A DNA stretch of 64,000 nt from Buxus sempervirens (lineage: Eukaryota > Streptophyta > Magnoliopsida > Buxales > Buxaceae). This document shows positions 46,343 to 58,860 of the stretch, in pieces. The stretch spans positions 26,269,829 through 26,333,828 of the forward strand of contig OX387187.1 of NCBI GenBank assembly GCA_947561395.2. The letters run 5' to 3'. The notes under the pieces were generated by a model. The model was not told the DNA's origin, searched no databases, and was given only the letters and a program-made list of their open reading frames with translations. The translations under genes and the position numbers were made by a program. Numbering within the stretch: the first letter of the stretch is position 1; each line of letters begins with the position of its first letter.

Positions 46343-46638
46343 CAGCTGAACACCACAAAGTATTTGTGGAGTTATGCTACTTATGCCTAGAGCAAACATT
46401 AATTGGTAATAGGCCTGGAACACACCTTAACAAAGTTGCTGCATTATATGATGATCACTTTAGACAATATGAAGATGAAGAGTGCATATGTGTAGATGAA
46501 GAAAGATCCTTTGATGATGAACCAAATCCTGATGGTATCATCCAACAGCAGCTGCTTGGGGAGATAGGTTGTACTAGAGATACGATTGCAAATGCTATAA
46601 AGTTTGCACATGATAGTGGTCATATTAGTTTTAGTTAA
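46343..46638 (+). pseudogene. Myb/SANT-like (Harbinger-associated) fragment
   Basis: KVFVELC...EQTLIGNRPGTHLNK at the start (46346-46433) resembles the N-terminus of plant Myb/SANT-like proteins that accompany PIF/Harbinger transposons (F..LC.EQ...GNRPGTHFNK). The ORF continues for about 65 residues without a recognisable domain and lacks the expected following tryptophan helix. A short relic, probably from a DNA transposon. Confidence 0.45.
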
Positions 46639-48450
46639 TTATATATTTTGGCAATTGATACATATGCGGGGTTTTATTTCATAGAAAGTATTTTCTTTTG
46701 TTATGGATTACTTTCTATATTTTCTTGATAGATGAATTTATTTTGTTAGATACACTCATTCTTGTTTTTTATTCCTTATCAAAACTTATTCTTAACCTTA
46801 TTTTCCTTTTTTCTTTTTTGGTTTTTGTTTTTTATAGGGATCCAAATAAAATACAAGGCTTTGATATGTTTAATTTGAATAAAATAAAAAAGTAAGTGCT
46901 TTAATACATATGTTTACCAAACACTTTCCTTAACTAAAAAGCACTGATTATATTATTAAGTGCCTAAATAAATGTGTTTACCAAACACCAAACTTGTCAT
47001 ATGAGCACTTTTTTATAACTATGGATAAGTCCTTAAATAAGTCAATTTATCTTTTAAGTACTTATCCAAAAGCACTAACAATCCCAAACGCTACCTTCTA
47101 TTGTTTTGGATTTTGCAGCACCAAATGTATTATACCAATGGAGAGGATCTAAGACAAGAAAAAAAAAAGGAGAGAAAACAATTCAGAGAAAACAAAGAAA
47201 AATAAGAGAGAAAATTCGGAAATTCAAAACCCTAAACAACAAATCTAAGAACGATGCAGCATTAGAGAAACAATCGTCGGAGAAATAGTAAAATGAGACT
47301 TAATGTTTGAGAAGTAACGCCGAAATATGACCGAATGTGTTGTTTTTGAAGAGATGTGAGATTTGTCCAGAAATCTCATTGAGGAAAAGCAATTTGAAAC
47401 TGGAGAGACTAGAGCGATTTGAGCTAGGGAAGTTGTCGTTAGGGAAGAAGAGCAACAGTCATTGAGGAAGAGTTCACGCAGAGAAGATTTCGCATAGCTC
47501 AATCGAGATAAGAAATGAGAGCAGCTTCGTAACAGAGGAAGGAGAAGCTCCTCTCAAGAGCTTCTCCTTATGGGTCACCTTATTCTACTGCTTATGGGTA
47601 ATCACTTACCCATCTAACATAACCCAATACTTTATTAACTTAAAAAGTACTTTAATAAGTTATAAGCTGTATTAACCACTTAAATAAGCAACCCCAAACA
47701 CAGCCTTAGTCTTGTCAAAAACCAGTGCTAATTGTTGGTATTGTATCTTGCAATCCAAAGAATCACCACTGATACTTGGCAGCAACAAGCACTTAATTCC
47801 GAGCGGCATTGACCCAACTAAGGTCTCGCATCATTTCGCGTCTGTGAATCCCCTCCCAACTTTTCTTGTAATATATCCCGGAGTTATCTCCCCCATCCTA
47901 TTTTAATGCACATGCCCACTAATGAGTAATGACAGTTGCTCCTTGTAGTAGGTTGATATCTCATTCAATAATAATTATAAAATTCAGAAGAAAAATGTTT
48001 CACTGCAGATAGGAATTAAATTTCTCAAAGACTAAGAAAAATGATTTTATAGGTGTCACAGAAACAACAAACTGTAGGAAAGAAATTAAAAATCCATCGA
48101 TGTTTGGAAAAAGTATTGGTCCAATGAAAACAACAACCTTCAACATAATTAATTTTATTCTCTGAAATAGCAAAAAGATTTTGGCCAACTGTAGGAAGGG
48201 AAAATTTTGAGATGCCACATGGCAAAATCTCACAAAAATATGGACCCCACTTAGAGATAAAATTATATGATCTCTAAAATAGCTAATAAATTGCTTGTGG
48301 GGCCCCTTTGAAGGATTATTATATTGATAATTCTTAAAATAAATGAATTACCTTTAAATATGGATAATTATTCAAAAAATAGAGAATTATCTACAACTTG
48401 TGATAATTCTCTCAAGAGTTTTAAATCTAGAGAGCTCTATCCTCCCAACA
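46639..48450. other. AT-rich intergenic, possible MITE ends
   Basis: Two phrases ending in CCCAAACGCTACC (about 47085-47098) and CCAAACACAGCC (about 47692-47705) look like the GGCTGTGTTTGG-type termini of plant MITEs, but I could not pair either with a left terminus. The rest is unremarkable. ORFs on either strand lack domains. Confidence 0.35.
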
Positions 48451-48904
48451 TCTATAAATAGGGGGGGGGGGGGGGGGGTTCTCTCTTCATTCAAAACACA
48501 TGAAGTCTACTGAAGAAAAGAAGCAAACTTCTGCTACTCTGAAGACCTAAGCTCTGAAGAACTGAAGCTCTGCTGTTCTGAAAACCTAAATCACTGAAGA
48601 ATTGAAGTGCTGTTGTTCTGAAGGTCCAACAAGCCTTGAAGAATTGAAGACTTGAAGACTAAAAATTGCATTCAAGATATGAAGATTCAAACATCCTATC
48701 TCTGACACGCTCTACAGCCCAAAGATCTACATCAAATACCGAACTTTTTTCTTAAGATCTTCAACAAGCCTACAAGCCGAAGATCAAGTCGAAGACTTCT
48801 CCCCAAATCCAGTACAGATCTACACGTGGAATCCACTAGATCTATTACTTTGTCTGCCTTTCGTGAAGTTTGGAAAGCTAAAGAATGATTTGGTATCAAG
48901 CTAT
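48451..48904 (+). promoter_or_regulatory. Retroelement/pararetrovirus-like promoter and leader
   Basis: A strong TATA box (TCTATAAATA, 48451) is followed at once by 18 consecutive G. A 410-nt GAAGA-rich leader then leads to TGGTATCAAGC (48891), one base short of the initiator-tRNA PBS TGGTATCAGAGC. This layout suits either a copia-type LTR (U3-R-U5) plus PBS or the intergenic region of an endogenous pararetrovirus. No LTR boundary or polyprotein is visible, so I leave the class open. Confidence 0.4.
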
Positions 48905-49109
48905 TTTAGCCCTCAAATTGAAGATTTTTTGAAGAAAAGAATCAAAGGAATCACAGAGATTTGTACCACATTATTTTTAATGAAAATAAAAATTTATTTG
49001 TATTGGCACATCTGATCCATTTGATTTTAAATGCAAAATTTGTGTATACACCAATAAAAACAAATTGATGAAGCAGACCCAACATAGTGGAGATTGTTTT
49101 CAGTTCTCC

Positions 49110-49322
49110 ATTCTGGTGAATATAGTTCCCTACTGCCCCATGTGAATTGTAATCATCATCCCTTGCAAACCATCCATATATATCTGAACTAGGATGCTTA
49201 GTTCGTACATTCCAGTCATTTTTTCCCATGAAGAACAACTTCAAAAACTTTTTCAAAAATTCCATGGCATTCTTGAAGCTAGTCCAATCCTGATGGAACT
49301 CCACTATTGCAGATGCAGTATG
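49110..49322 (-). pseudogene. XS-domain fragment (SGS3/FDM/IDN2-like)
   Basis: Minus-strand frame with HTASAIVEF, DWTSFKNAMEF, KNDWN, SDIYGWFARDDDYNS and GELKTIS, the distal half of the XS domain found in SGS3, IDN2 and FDM proteins of plant small-RNA and DNA-methylation pathways. GWFARDDDYNS is close to the family pattern (GWVARADDYNS). The upstream half of the XS domain, the zinc finger, coiled coil and XH domain are all missing. An orphan exon or pseudogene. The 132-codon ORF (48951-49349) includes non-homologous ends. Confidence 0.75.
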
Positions 49323-49659
49323 GTCGATCGTTATCATTAAATAAAACACGAATACCCAAAGGTCTATATTTAGAGAACTTCTTCAACTTTCTACCACTGG
49401 TTATCCATCGTTCTGATCAGTAGATATATTAACAATGACTACAGCCCAAGGCCAGACAAAAATATCATTGTTCCCAGTGGATTCAGCCATACACTATGTT
49501 CAACCTGATTCAGCAGCTAAATCTGTTTCCAAATATGTAGCCAAGGAAAGGTGTTTCCCTTTTGTTTGGCGCTTCTGTTAGATGAACCTTTTTGCACTGT
49601 CCAGCCTTAAGTTCTTCATATTGTTGGGTATCCCTCCTATTGGAGTGGCCCAACCTTTG
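49323..49659. other. Short intergenic stretch before solo LTR
   Basis: No gene seen. It ends with CTTTG (49655-49659), the left copy of the target duplication of the next element. Confidence 0.6.
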
Positions 49660-52391
49660 TGTGAGACATGGAAAATCAACCAAAATGATTCCCAAACCAT
49701 CACATGGGCTCAAGAAAAAGAAGAAGTCACCACCATTCAATTTAGGTGTGAATGGACACCAAAACAATAAAATACAATATAAATGTAAGAATTAAAGTAA
49801 AACAACTATACTTTAAAATAAAAATAATAAAAAGAAACTAGAGATGGGTAAGGGGATTAGATTATGAATAGGGGAAGGCGTTAGGCACCCCTATTCATCC
49901 ACACAAGGTGGTTGCCAAGTATTGTTCATGTTCAAATAAACGCTTGCTAACAATTAAAAAGGCTTGAAAAAGGATCAAACATATGTATGATTCCTCCATA
50001 TGAGTAGTCAAATAAATTCTGGACACTCTATATGGATGTATCACTTCTAGGACATTCCCAATTAATGAAAATCAAAGTAAAATTTGAATACAAGCAAGTT
50101 GAGACAAATCTAGAAAATTTAGTAGAAGATGGAGCCATTGGAGCTTGAAAATCTCATTTGACCGTAAATTATTCAAATCAAATTCAAATTGAATCAAACC
50201 AAAGCCATTTGAAAGATCAAGTAAAGTGGAAGACTCAAGAAAATTTCCAAGTAAATTCGATTAAAAACATAAGAGATATGCTTCTTTGAAATCTGCTGTT
50301 ATAAGTTGATAAAAGTGACAAGTGGGCAACTTTGAAAACCTATTTGTGGAAATTGGCTCCATATAAATCTTTGAAAACTTGCATGAATGAAGTATGAGGT
50401 GCCATCTTTCACATGAAATAGGCCCCACACAAAACTTGATTCGAATGTTACTTGTGTGACCTCCCGAACTTGCCTTGAGGATCACAGATTCGCCCAGAAT
50501 TCTGCTATTGAGCAGTTCTGAGTCAATCAAACACACAAGACACAAATGAAATCTAAAAGTCTTAAAACCAATTGGATTTGAAAGCACACTCACAAAGGAA
50601 AACACAAAAATCAAAACCACTTAAATCGGACTTAAAACGAGCAAATGGTGCTCAGTCAAAGTGACAGGTTCAGCAATCTGGCCTGAACTGACCTGTCGAC
50701 TTTAATCAAATGGTATCAAAATTCAACTACATAGAAATTGCTGAAACTTTACAGACAAAAACTAGACAATTCCACCTATCACATGTCTTTAGAATCACTC
50801 AAAAATTCATCCGGATGACGAAGTTATGAGTGTTCTAAGACAGAGTACAGGTGCTGCCCTGTCTTGAAAACTTTAGGTAAAAATCAACCTAAAACAGTGG
50901 GTATGTGCATATGATCAATTCAATCCGAACTAAAATCATTTGAAAGAAATTGGAAAACCTCCAGAAAGATTTAGGGGATGAATTTGACTCAAAACTCTCA
51001 TTGATTGGAGAGAAAATGCCAAAACCCCCAAAATAAGGCAAAAATGCACAAAACAGAGAGACTAGACCATGAGGTCTTCTCTACTCAAAATGAACTTGCT
51101 TGTATTCTTTTGAAAACCATTAAGAAATGTCCAAGAAAGATTTAGGGTATGGAATCGGTTCATACATCTCATTGATTAAGAAAATGAACTGAATATGCCC
51201 ATATTGATACAAAAACCCCAACTAGAGAGATTAGATAATGAAGGTCTCCTCTCAAAGATGGGATTACTTGAAATCCATTAAAACAGTTAGAAAATACTCA
51301 AGAAACATCTTGGGTAAAAATCCAATTCACGAATCTTATGGATTGAAGAATGTGAATCGGATGTACCTGTATTGAGATAAAAATCCCAACTTCAGAGATA
51401 GGCTATGAAAATCTCCTCTCAAAAGTAGGATTACATGAAATCCATTCAAGGATCATAAAAAATTTGATCTAAGGCCATTTATCTTGGATCTATCATAATG
51501 AATACGATAGATCCAAGATATAAGCCTATTTCAACAAAACAAGTGAGATGTGTGCATGTGTAAAAACATCTTTTTTCGGAGGGAATGGAGATCCAATGCT
51601 ATAAAGAACATGGATCTTGGTATTCTCTCCAGAAAATAAAAGCAACCTTCACAAGATTAATCAACACACATGTGCACAACATATAACATTCAAATGGGGG
51701 TTCTAGAACTAGTGTTTCATTCCCATTCTCGTTTCCCCTAGCTCTCTCTTCACGTTTTACGGCTAGAGAGGGTCTTGAGGTACTTTGAGACGGGAATGGG
51801 GTTTCAAACACAAGCAGGCCTTACTCTAAAGAAAGGAAGAAGAAGAAACTAACCCTAGAATTTAAGAATAGAAAAATAAAAGGGTTTTAGGCTTACCTGG
51901 GTTTCTGGGAGCAATGAGGCAAAGGTTCCCTTCTTCACTTGAAGCTCTTCAATCTCCAATCTTTTGGCCATTTGCTTGAGGAGAGGCCTCCTATTTATAG
52001 GCAAAGGCTAGGGCAAGGGGTGCCCTAATGGTAGACACAAACATATGTCTAGAATCCTTTAACTTAAACCCTAAGGCTATTTTCGAGAATTCCCACTCTT
52101 AGATATATAGAGGTAAAACAGTAAAAAAAGTGAAAACTCTCGGAATTTTCAAAGTTTGCAGCAAAACATTAATATTCGACAACTCAGTTCGGATACAAAC
52201 AAAAACCTTTGTATCCGACATTATCTGTCGGGTACAAACAAAACAATTTGTATTTGACAATTACTGTCGGATACCCAGGAAAAAGCTCTTGTCCGGATTT
52301 TTACTCCGGATACAAAAGAAAAAAAAATGTTCTTTTAATTATTTTGGCCAATTATTCATCTTTTTATGCAGTGCAATTTGGGGTGTCTACA
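49660..52391 (-). mobile_element. Old Tat-like solo LTR, 2.7 kb
   Basis: A diverged copy of the gypsy LTR family at 2921, 14370 and 60639: TGTGAGACATGG at 49660 and GGGTGTCTACA at 52391 (plus-strand reading), with exact CTTTG duplications (49655-49659 and 52392-52396). No PBS or PPT is present, so it is a solo LTR. Conserved parts are AGAGATGGGTAAGGGGATTA, the TATA box (about 51990 on the minus strand), the donor-like CAG|GTAAGC (51897/51896) and four dyads (52173-52312). It is clearly older than the other copies. Confidence 0.92.
52173..52312. promoter_or_regulatory. Diverged but symmetric dyad array in old LTR
   Basis: Units start at 52173, 52212, 52251 and 52290: still exactly 39 bp apart. 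Half-sites have changed (TATCCGACA...TGTCGGGTA, TATTTGACA...TGTCGGATA, TGTCCGG...CCGGATA), yet most retain inverted symmetry. The stem has grown inward in the second unit. Confidence 0.85.
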
Positions 52392-52396
52392 CTTTG

Positions 52397-52929
52397 TGGG
52401 CTGATTTATTGATTTGGCCCAAGTTAGAGCCCAAAACTAATGCTGCTCTAATTGTTACCAGGTTAAACAAAACAGTAGTTATGCTGCTGTTATGTGGGGT
52501 TAAGATTAGAAGACAAGAAGCCAAAAAAAAAAAAAAAAGAAAGAGAAAAAGTGAAAGGAGATTCGGCAAGTTTTTCTGTCACAGAGTAATCTTCATCGAA
52601 TTGAGATATAGAAAGAGATTGGACCGTTGGATCGAGCTGATTTTTGGATATGTGTTTCGAAACTCATTGTTCTATAATCTGAACCGTGGAGATAAAAAAC
52701 AAAAGCCTCTAGCTTAGACCGATTTGACCAAATCTGAAACTGCAGGTTTTTGGTTGAGATTTTTTTCTTCACTTGTTTCTCTCTTTTTGTTACCAAGACT
52801 TTGCTTTTGAAGATTATTATTAAAATGATGATGATGTATACCTCTAAATGTAACTAGAGAGAACTCTTTGATTGTACCCATTATTAACAATAGTGGAAGT
52901 GATTTGGGCATGTTGCTTCATGGTGTTTT
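52397..52929. other. Degraded retroelement-like DNA
   Basis: Between two solo LTRs. GAAAGAGATTGGACCGTTGGATCGAG-type phrases resemble plant LTR U3 DNA, but no ends are visible. Ends with the GTTTT duplication (52925-52929). Confidence 0.4.
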
Positions 52930-55292
52930 TGTAAAACCTCGAATTTTCCTTAAATAATATAATAAATTAATAAATAAAATCCTGGAGAGTTATAACTGAT
53001 GGAAATATTTTATTAAAGTAGGGGATGATATAAATAGTGGAGATCCAGAATTGGACGCAGATTCGACCGTCCGATCATGAGATATCAAGGTATGATTAAC
53101 ACTTTAATTTTTAAGAGATATGATTGGGCGTGTATATGGAGTCTAATGCATGTGAGCTACGTGGGATCAAGGGATATAAATAATAGATTAATACCTTAAT
53201 CGTATATGTTTGGTATTTTCGTTGGTATTCGACAACCACAAGCAACAGTCGCATGACCGAGAGTGGCTGAGGAAGAAGAGAAGAAGAGGAAGAAGGAAGG
53301 ACGTCTAGTTTGTGTTCTTCATCGTCTAGGGAGTATCTCACGTCTGTGAGTATTGCTGTTTAGAGAAGAGAAGGAGAAACAACGCACGAAAGAGGTAGGT
53401 GACATCGGTTTTCGTTTGTTTTTGTATTTACGTTCGTTTAATCTCCAAAGCATGTTTTTGTATATTATATTCATGTATTTAGTTTGATAACAATATTATA
53501 TGTATGTTAGAATGATGTTGAATGTGAAAAATCACACTTTTACATAGTTTCTGAACGTTTTTGAGGGACTGCCGACCTCGACTGTGCTCGGCGATCCTCA
53601 GCGCTAGTTAAAAAATTGAGACTGCCTGAGATCACGAGAAGGCTTATCGTCGGTGATCAAATTTGCACTACCGCTGACCTTAAACTGCCGGGGCGATCCT
53701 AGGCGCTCTGTGCAAAAATTTCAGAATTTTGTAATTTCGAACCTAATTCAATTCCAAACTATTTTTAGACAATTTTAATCATTAATTAAGATATTTTAAG
53801 ACCAAAATAAATTATTCAATTTCCTGTTTTACAGAAAAATAAATTAGGAAGATATTTAGGACATTAGTTGCCAAACTTTGAACGTAATTGAGAAATCTAG
53901 TTTTTGGAACATTTGGCTATTATTTAAATTCCAGAACATCTCTAAATTACACTATAAACCAGATAATTACATAAAGAGAATTCAAAACTCAGATGACCCA
54001 AATATTGAAGTAATTGACAGATTTAACCTTTATATGCCGCTAGGCACCAACCTTTATAGAAATATTATATTTTAGGGAATTTTGGGAGTCTAGTGGGCCT
54101 AGCTGGTTATGGATCCATAATTGTGGCTAGATAGCTAAGAGATATTTCAGTTGGGTTGAGTTTCTCCCTTGTGCGAGCACGCTTCCTTTGCAAGATAGTT
54201 TGTTTGGGAAGGTCCTATGTCTGGAGGGACACCCCGGTGAGCCGCTGGTGATTCCCTGTACATGTGGATAAGCGACCATCTCCATGTATTGATTCTGGTG
54301 CTGCATGCTGGTGGTACATGCCAACTCTGATGGGTACGTGTGCAATAAGTCAGTGACTACGGCTCTTGTCTAATTTGCGTTGCATGGGACTTGAGTATCA
54401 TTAGTAGCATTGCTCTTAAGATGCACGGTGGTATAGCGATTGGTCGAGAATCATCTCGAAAGGTTTATCTATCTTTGTGAGTTCTACAATAATACTAAAT
54501 CACAAACACTTGTTATTACTATTGTATACATGCTTGAGGAATGCGATTGAGATATTGGTTAGATGTGACTGCTTAGTGCATCTTAGCAAAGTATGAATTA
54601 TGTTATTGATTCTGATATTGGATTCCTATAATAGAACTTGCTGAAATTCATATTTAGAACTGTTTAACTATATTGTTTTGTATTCATGATCGATACGAAT
54701 GATTATACGAACTTGCTTAGTCGATATTGCTTAATCGTACATGAATTGTTATTTTTCTTATATGAACTGTTTAAACATTCATGTGTTACCTACTGGGATA
54801 TTCTATCTCACCCTACTTTTATTTCATTTTTCAGCTGATACGCGAGAGGGGGATCATAGTATTGATTTCCAGGGAGAGGTAGCTGAGTATTCGCCGGAGG
54901 ATTACTTTTACCTGGATATTGTCTGAGGTTGTGGATTGTCATGGATTTAGATACTTTATCAGATTATTCTATTTTATTTGGGTTTGATGTATTAGAGAGA
55001 TGAGAGATTAGTGACCTTTTATTTTTCCAGACTTAATGATTGATTTTGATGGTTAACTATATTAGTTGTTTGAGGATTTTAGACTATACTTCCACACATA
55101 CTTGTTCCGTACTCTAATAGTTAATTAATTGAATGGATTATTTTTCTTTATTCTGGTATATTCTTGATATATATTTGATATGGGCCAGTAACACCTCGGA
55201 TTTGGTTGTTGAACTGAATTCGGGTTGTTACAGTAGCGTACCGGGTTCGGGTCGGGTGCCAGTTTGCACTGACTCGGGTTCGGGGCGTTACA
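52930..55292 (+). mobile_element. Gypsy-type solo LTR, 2.4 kb
   Basis: TGTAAAACCTCGAATTTTCC at 52930 to GGGGCGTTACA at 55292, flanked by exact GTTTT duplications (52925-52929 and 55293-55297). The start and end resemble chromovirus (Tekay/Del-like) LTRs. No internal region is present. Small ORFs inside lack domains. Confidence 0.85.
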
Positions 55293-55297
55293 GTTTT

Positions 55298-55961
55298 TAC
55301 TCTTCACTTTGAAGAGGTTTTCCCCACGTTAAAATTGTTGTGTTATGGGGTTTCTTTTTATTATTCAATTGCTTTGTGATTTGCATTGGGCTGTTTTGGG
55401 AAAGCTCTTTTGTTTGATTTCCGTTGCAGCAGCTCTCCTAAGACATATGGCTTTCCTTTGTAATCATTGATCTTTGATTCACCTATGTGTGACTCTTCTG
55501 AACTGTAATCCATTGATCTTCCAAAAGAAAAGAAGGAAACAGAGGTATCAAAGAAACAAAAGGAAGCCTAGATGTTATTAGAAAGCAACTCTAGATACCA
55601 AATCATTGATAAACAAAAAATGTATCAATCAGATGAAGAAAAGTGATGCAAACAAGGAAGCAAAATCAGCAGCAAACAACAGGAAAAATGCAGAGAGAAG
55701 AGACGAACAATGACAAAGGCTTGAAAGATCAAGGTATTATGCACAAAACTGCTCTAAAAAAGCATTAGTTCTTCTTTACTAATAAACCAAATGGTTGAAC
55801 ACTATCTCTCAGATCATCAACAGCATGGACAACAGGGACAATCCCGTACTTCATTGCATATAGCTGGTTTTGTTTCAGCAATCAAATTTATAGCAACGGA
55901 GTGGTTTTGTGACGATTTTATTGAGAGATGATGAGATTGAATGAAGTTTTTTTAACAGCAA
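55298..55961. other. Intergenic between solo LTR and Helitron
   Basis: GAAGAGGTTTTCCCCACGTTAAA near 55311 resembles a motif common near the end of copia LTRs, so a decayed copia LTR may surround the 52930 insertion. Otherwise nothing is recognised. Confidence 0.4.
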
Positions 55962-56149
55962 CTAGGGGGCTGCACGCGCTATGCGTATAGAAAACGTGGG
56001 CCCACTTAGATAAACAGACTAAGGTAGTTACAACATGTTTAAAATAGTGGTGAATTGTTTTGTTTAGGGAAGGCAATGTTTGGAAAAAGAAAAGGGGGCC
56101 AGAATTTGGAGGGAATATTCCCTCCTCTTCTCTTTATTAATAGTATAGA
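55962..56149 (-). mobile_element. 188-bp non-autonomous Helitron
   Basis: On the minus strand it begins TCTATACTATTAATAAAG at 56149, a standard plant Helitron 5' end. It ends in a GC-rich imperfect hairpin plus CCCCTAG at 55962, inserted between A (55961) and T (56150). No coding capacity. It abuts the truncated start of gypsy copy C. Confidence 0.75.
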
Positions 56150-57238
56150 TGTTTTCTCTTAAACTTTTGAACTTGAAAACTGAGAAAATTCAGCAAATAA
56201 AAAAAAAACCTTTGGTTGGTTATTTTTTCCAATCAAATTAAAAAATTTGTGGGACACTTGGAAGCCCTAGAATATTCCAAAAAAACCTTTGGTTGGTTAT
56301 TTTTTCTAATCTAATCAAAAAAATTGCGGGACACTTGGAAGCCCTAGAATATTCCAAAAAAACCTTTGGTTGGTTATTTTTTCCAATCAAATCAAAAAAA
56401 TTGCGGGACACTTGGAAGCCCTAGAATATTCCAAAAAACCTTTGGTTGGTTATTTTTTCCAATCAAATCAAAAATTTGTGGGACACTTGGAAGCCCTAGA
56501 ATATTTCAAAAAAACCTTTGGTTGGTTTTTTTTCCAATCAAATCAAAACATTTGTGGGACACTTGGAAGCCCTAGAATATTCCAAAAAAACCTTTTGTTG
56601 GTTATTTTTTCCAATCAAATCAAAATATTTGTGGGACACTTGGAAGCCCTAGAATATTCCAAAAAACCTTTGGTTGTTTATTTTTTCCAGTTAAATCAAA
56701 ACATTTGTGGGACACTTGGAAGCCCTAGAATATTCCAAAAAACCTTTGGTTGGTTATTTTTTCCAATCAAATCAAAACATTTGTGGGACACTTGGAAGCC
56801 CTAGAATATTCCAAAAAAACCTTTGGTTGGTTATTTTTTCCAATCAAATCAAAAAATTTGTGGGACACTTGGAAGCCCTAGAATATTCCAAAAAACCATT
56901 GGTTGGTTATTTTTCCAATCAAATCAAAACATTTGTGGGACACTTGGAAGCCCTAGAATATTCTAAAAAAAAAACCTTTGGTTGGTTAATTTTTCCAATC
57001 AAATCAAAACATTTGTGAAACACTTGGAAGCCCTAGAATATTCCAAAAAACCTTTTGTTGGTTATTTTTTCCAAGCAAATCAAAACATTTGTGGGACACT
57101 TGGAAGCCCTAGAATATTCCAACAATCAAAAATAAAAAAAATATAGAAAAAAAACAAATAAATCTGGACTTGTGTTCACTTAACCTACTTACCTACATTT
57201 ATAGGGGTGTGACTCAGGTTAAATGGAAGTTGACATGT
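56150..57238 (+). repeat. Truncated leader and 76-bp array of gypsy copy C
   Basis: It begins within the leader (matching copy A from about 6980), followed by about 12 units of the 76-bp repeat (56203-57127) and a short linker. The 5' LTR, PBS, the dyad section and the covarying hairpin array are absent here. The hairpin-array position before gag is empty in this copy. Confidence 0.85.
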
Positions 57239-57260
57239 TTCTTTGCTTTTTCTTCCCCAG
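57239..57260 (+). promoter_or_regulatory. Splice-acceptor-like site before gag, copy C
   Basis: A strong pyrimidine tract ends TTCTTCCCCAG|GTACAC at 57260, directly ahead of the gag frame. It is the counterpart of the site ending at 9293 in copy A, and although copies differ around it, the tract and CAG|G are kept. Confidence 0.6.
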
Positions 57261-57311
57261 GTACACTTACTTGCAACCATTGCTCCCGTGACCAGATCCA
57301 AAGCTCGAGTA

Positions 57312-58860
57312 ATGAATATTAAAGAGAACCAAGCTCAAGCTACTGTCCCTGCTCAGGACTTTGCTCAGCTACAAGAGCAGGTGGCCAGACTAGCCAAGAT
57401 GCTGGGAGACTTACTGGCGGCTCAAACCCAACAGGCCCAGGCCCAAAACCAAGCCTCTACTTCCCATTAAACACCTCCACCTCAAGCCTACATTCCATCT
57501 CCGGCTCAACCCATACTTGAGCCCATTTCTAAACCTATCCCTGAGCCTATTTTGATTAGGGAAAACACTGTCGAGTATGAGAAAGAGATGGAAAAGAAAC
57601 TCCTACATAAGATAGAGAGGATTTAGGAAGAACTTAAGGAGGTAAAGGGGGGAAACAGCTATGGAGGTACCACCTTTGACGACCTGTGCATATACCCGGA
57701 TGCATGCCTACCGACCAAGTTCAAGTGCGCAGACTTCGACAAATATGATGGCACGGGCTACCCAATGAGCCACTTGAAACTATACTGTAGGGCTTTGTGC
57801 CAGTTTGGCTGGGATGACGGCATACTGATCCAACTCTTCCAGAGGAGTTTGATAGGATCAGCTCTGAGGTGGTTTACCACAGTGGACCACGGAAGGATCA
57901 GAAGATGGAAGGACTTGGCTGACACATTTCTGGACCAGTATAAATTCAACTCGAAGATCGTGCTAGATCGGTACGACATGATGAGAATGAGCAAGGGAAA
58001 AGAGGAGACTGTGCGGTAATATGCCAAGAGGTGGAGAGAGGCTGCCTCTCAGGTCAGGCCACTTATGCTGGAGCCTGAGATGATTTCAACGTTCGTAAGC
58101 ACGCTGGGGCAACCCTTCTATAATCATCTGGTGGGTCAGATCATCACAAATTTTGCAGCCCTGATACAGGTGGCTGACAAGATCGAGGAAGGGGTCAGGT
58201 TGGGAAAACTTATTGATTACTCTGCTTTGGCTCGGCAATCTGATTCCTTCGCTTCCCTGGCACAGAAGAAGGGGACATGGTTTAAGAAGAATAGGGCCAG
58301 AAAAGAAGGAGAAGTAAACCTGGTACAGGCTCCTCCCTCCAAGAAACCGCTCCATGTCAATATTTCTGAACCCCAACAGGCCCAGCAATCATACCAGACC
58401 CCGCTCAATGTCAATTTCTCCCCCTCCGTGCCTGCAAACCCAAGGAGGACTTTTACTAAGGAAGAGAGGGAAGCTTGGATAGTAGCAAGAAGGAGCAGAG
58501 TTTTTACGCCTCTCCCTGTATCTCTCTCCTAACTGTTGCCAACCCTGCTGAAAGGGGAATATGTGACCTTGAAGGAGCCCAGCCCGAATGCCACAAAGGG
58601 GAGGAATTTCGATCCAGCAGTCACTTGTGACTTTCACATGGGTGCACCAGGGCACTTTACAGACACTTGTTGGGTCCTGAAACATGCGGTCCAGGATCTG
58701 TTGGATCAGAAGGCCTTGGTATTTAATACTGCTGCGCCTACCCCGTCAAGAAATGATATCGGGCAAAACCCTCTGCCTTACCACAATGGGGTAGGTCCGT
58801 CCAACTCCATCACCGCCATATCCACCAGGAGAAGGGCCTTTGACCCATCTCAACTTATAG
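57312..58860 (+). pseudogene. Gag of Tat-like gypsy copy C (four stops)
   Basis: From ATG 57312 (after PVTRSK) one frame encodes the same Gag as copy A. It has a Gln-rich N-terminus, the capsid-like region (57770-58130) and the CX3H-X5-H-X4-C knuckle (CDFHMGAPGHFTDTC, near 58626). The frame is maintained throughout, but stops occur at 57468, 57624, 58017 and 58530. At the position where copy A has TAG (10110), this copy keeps Gln. Role: structural capsid protein of the retrotransposon particle. Confidence 0.85.

Noticed and set aside
44755-56149. A single 11.4-kb Helitron joining the 44755 terminus to the 56149 start
   Set aside because: A nearer 3' end (hairpin plus CTAG at 55962) pairs better with the 56149 start, and no helicase or Rep motif lies between.
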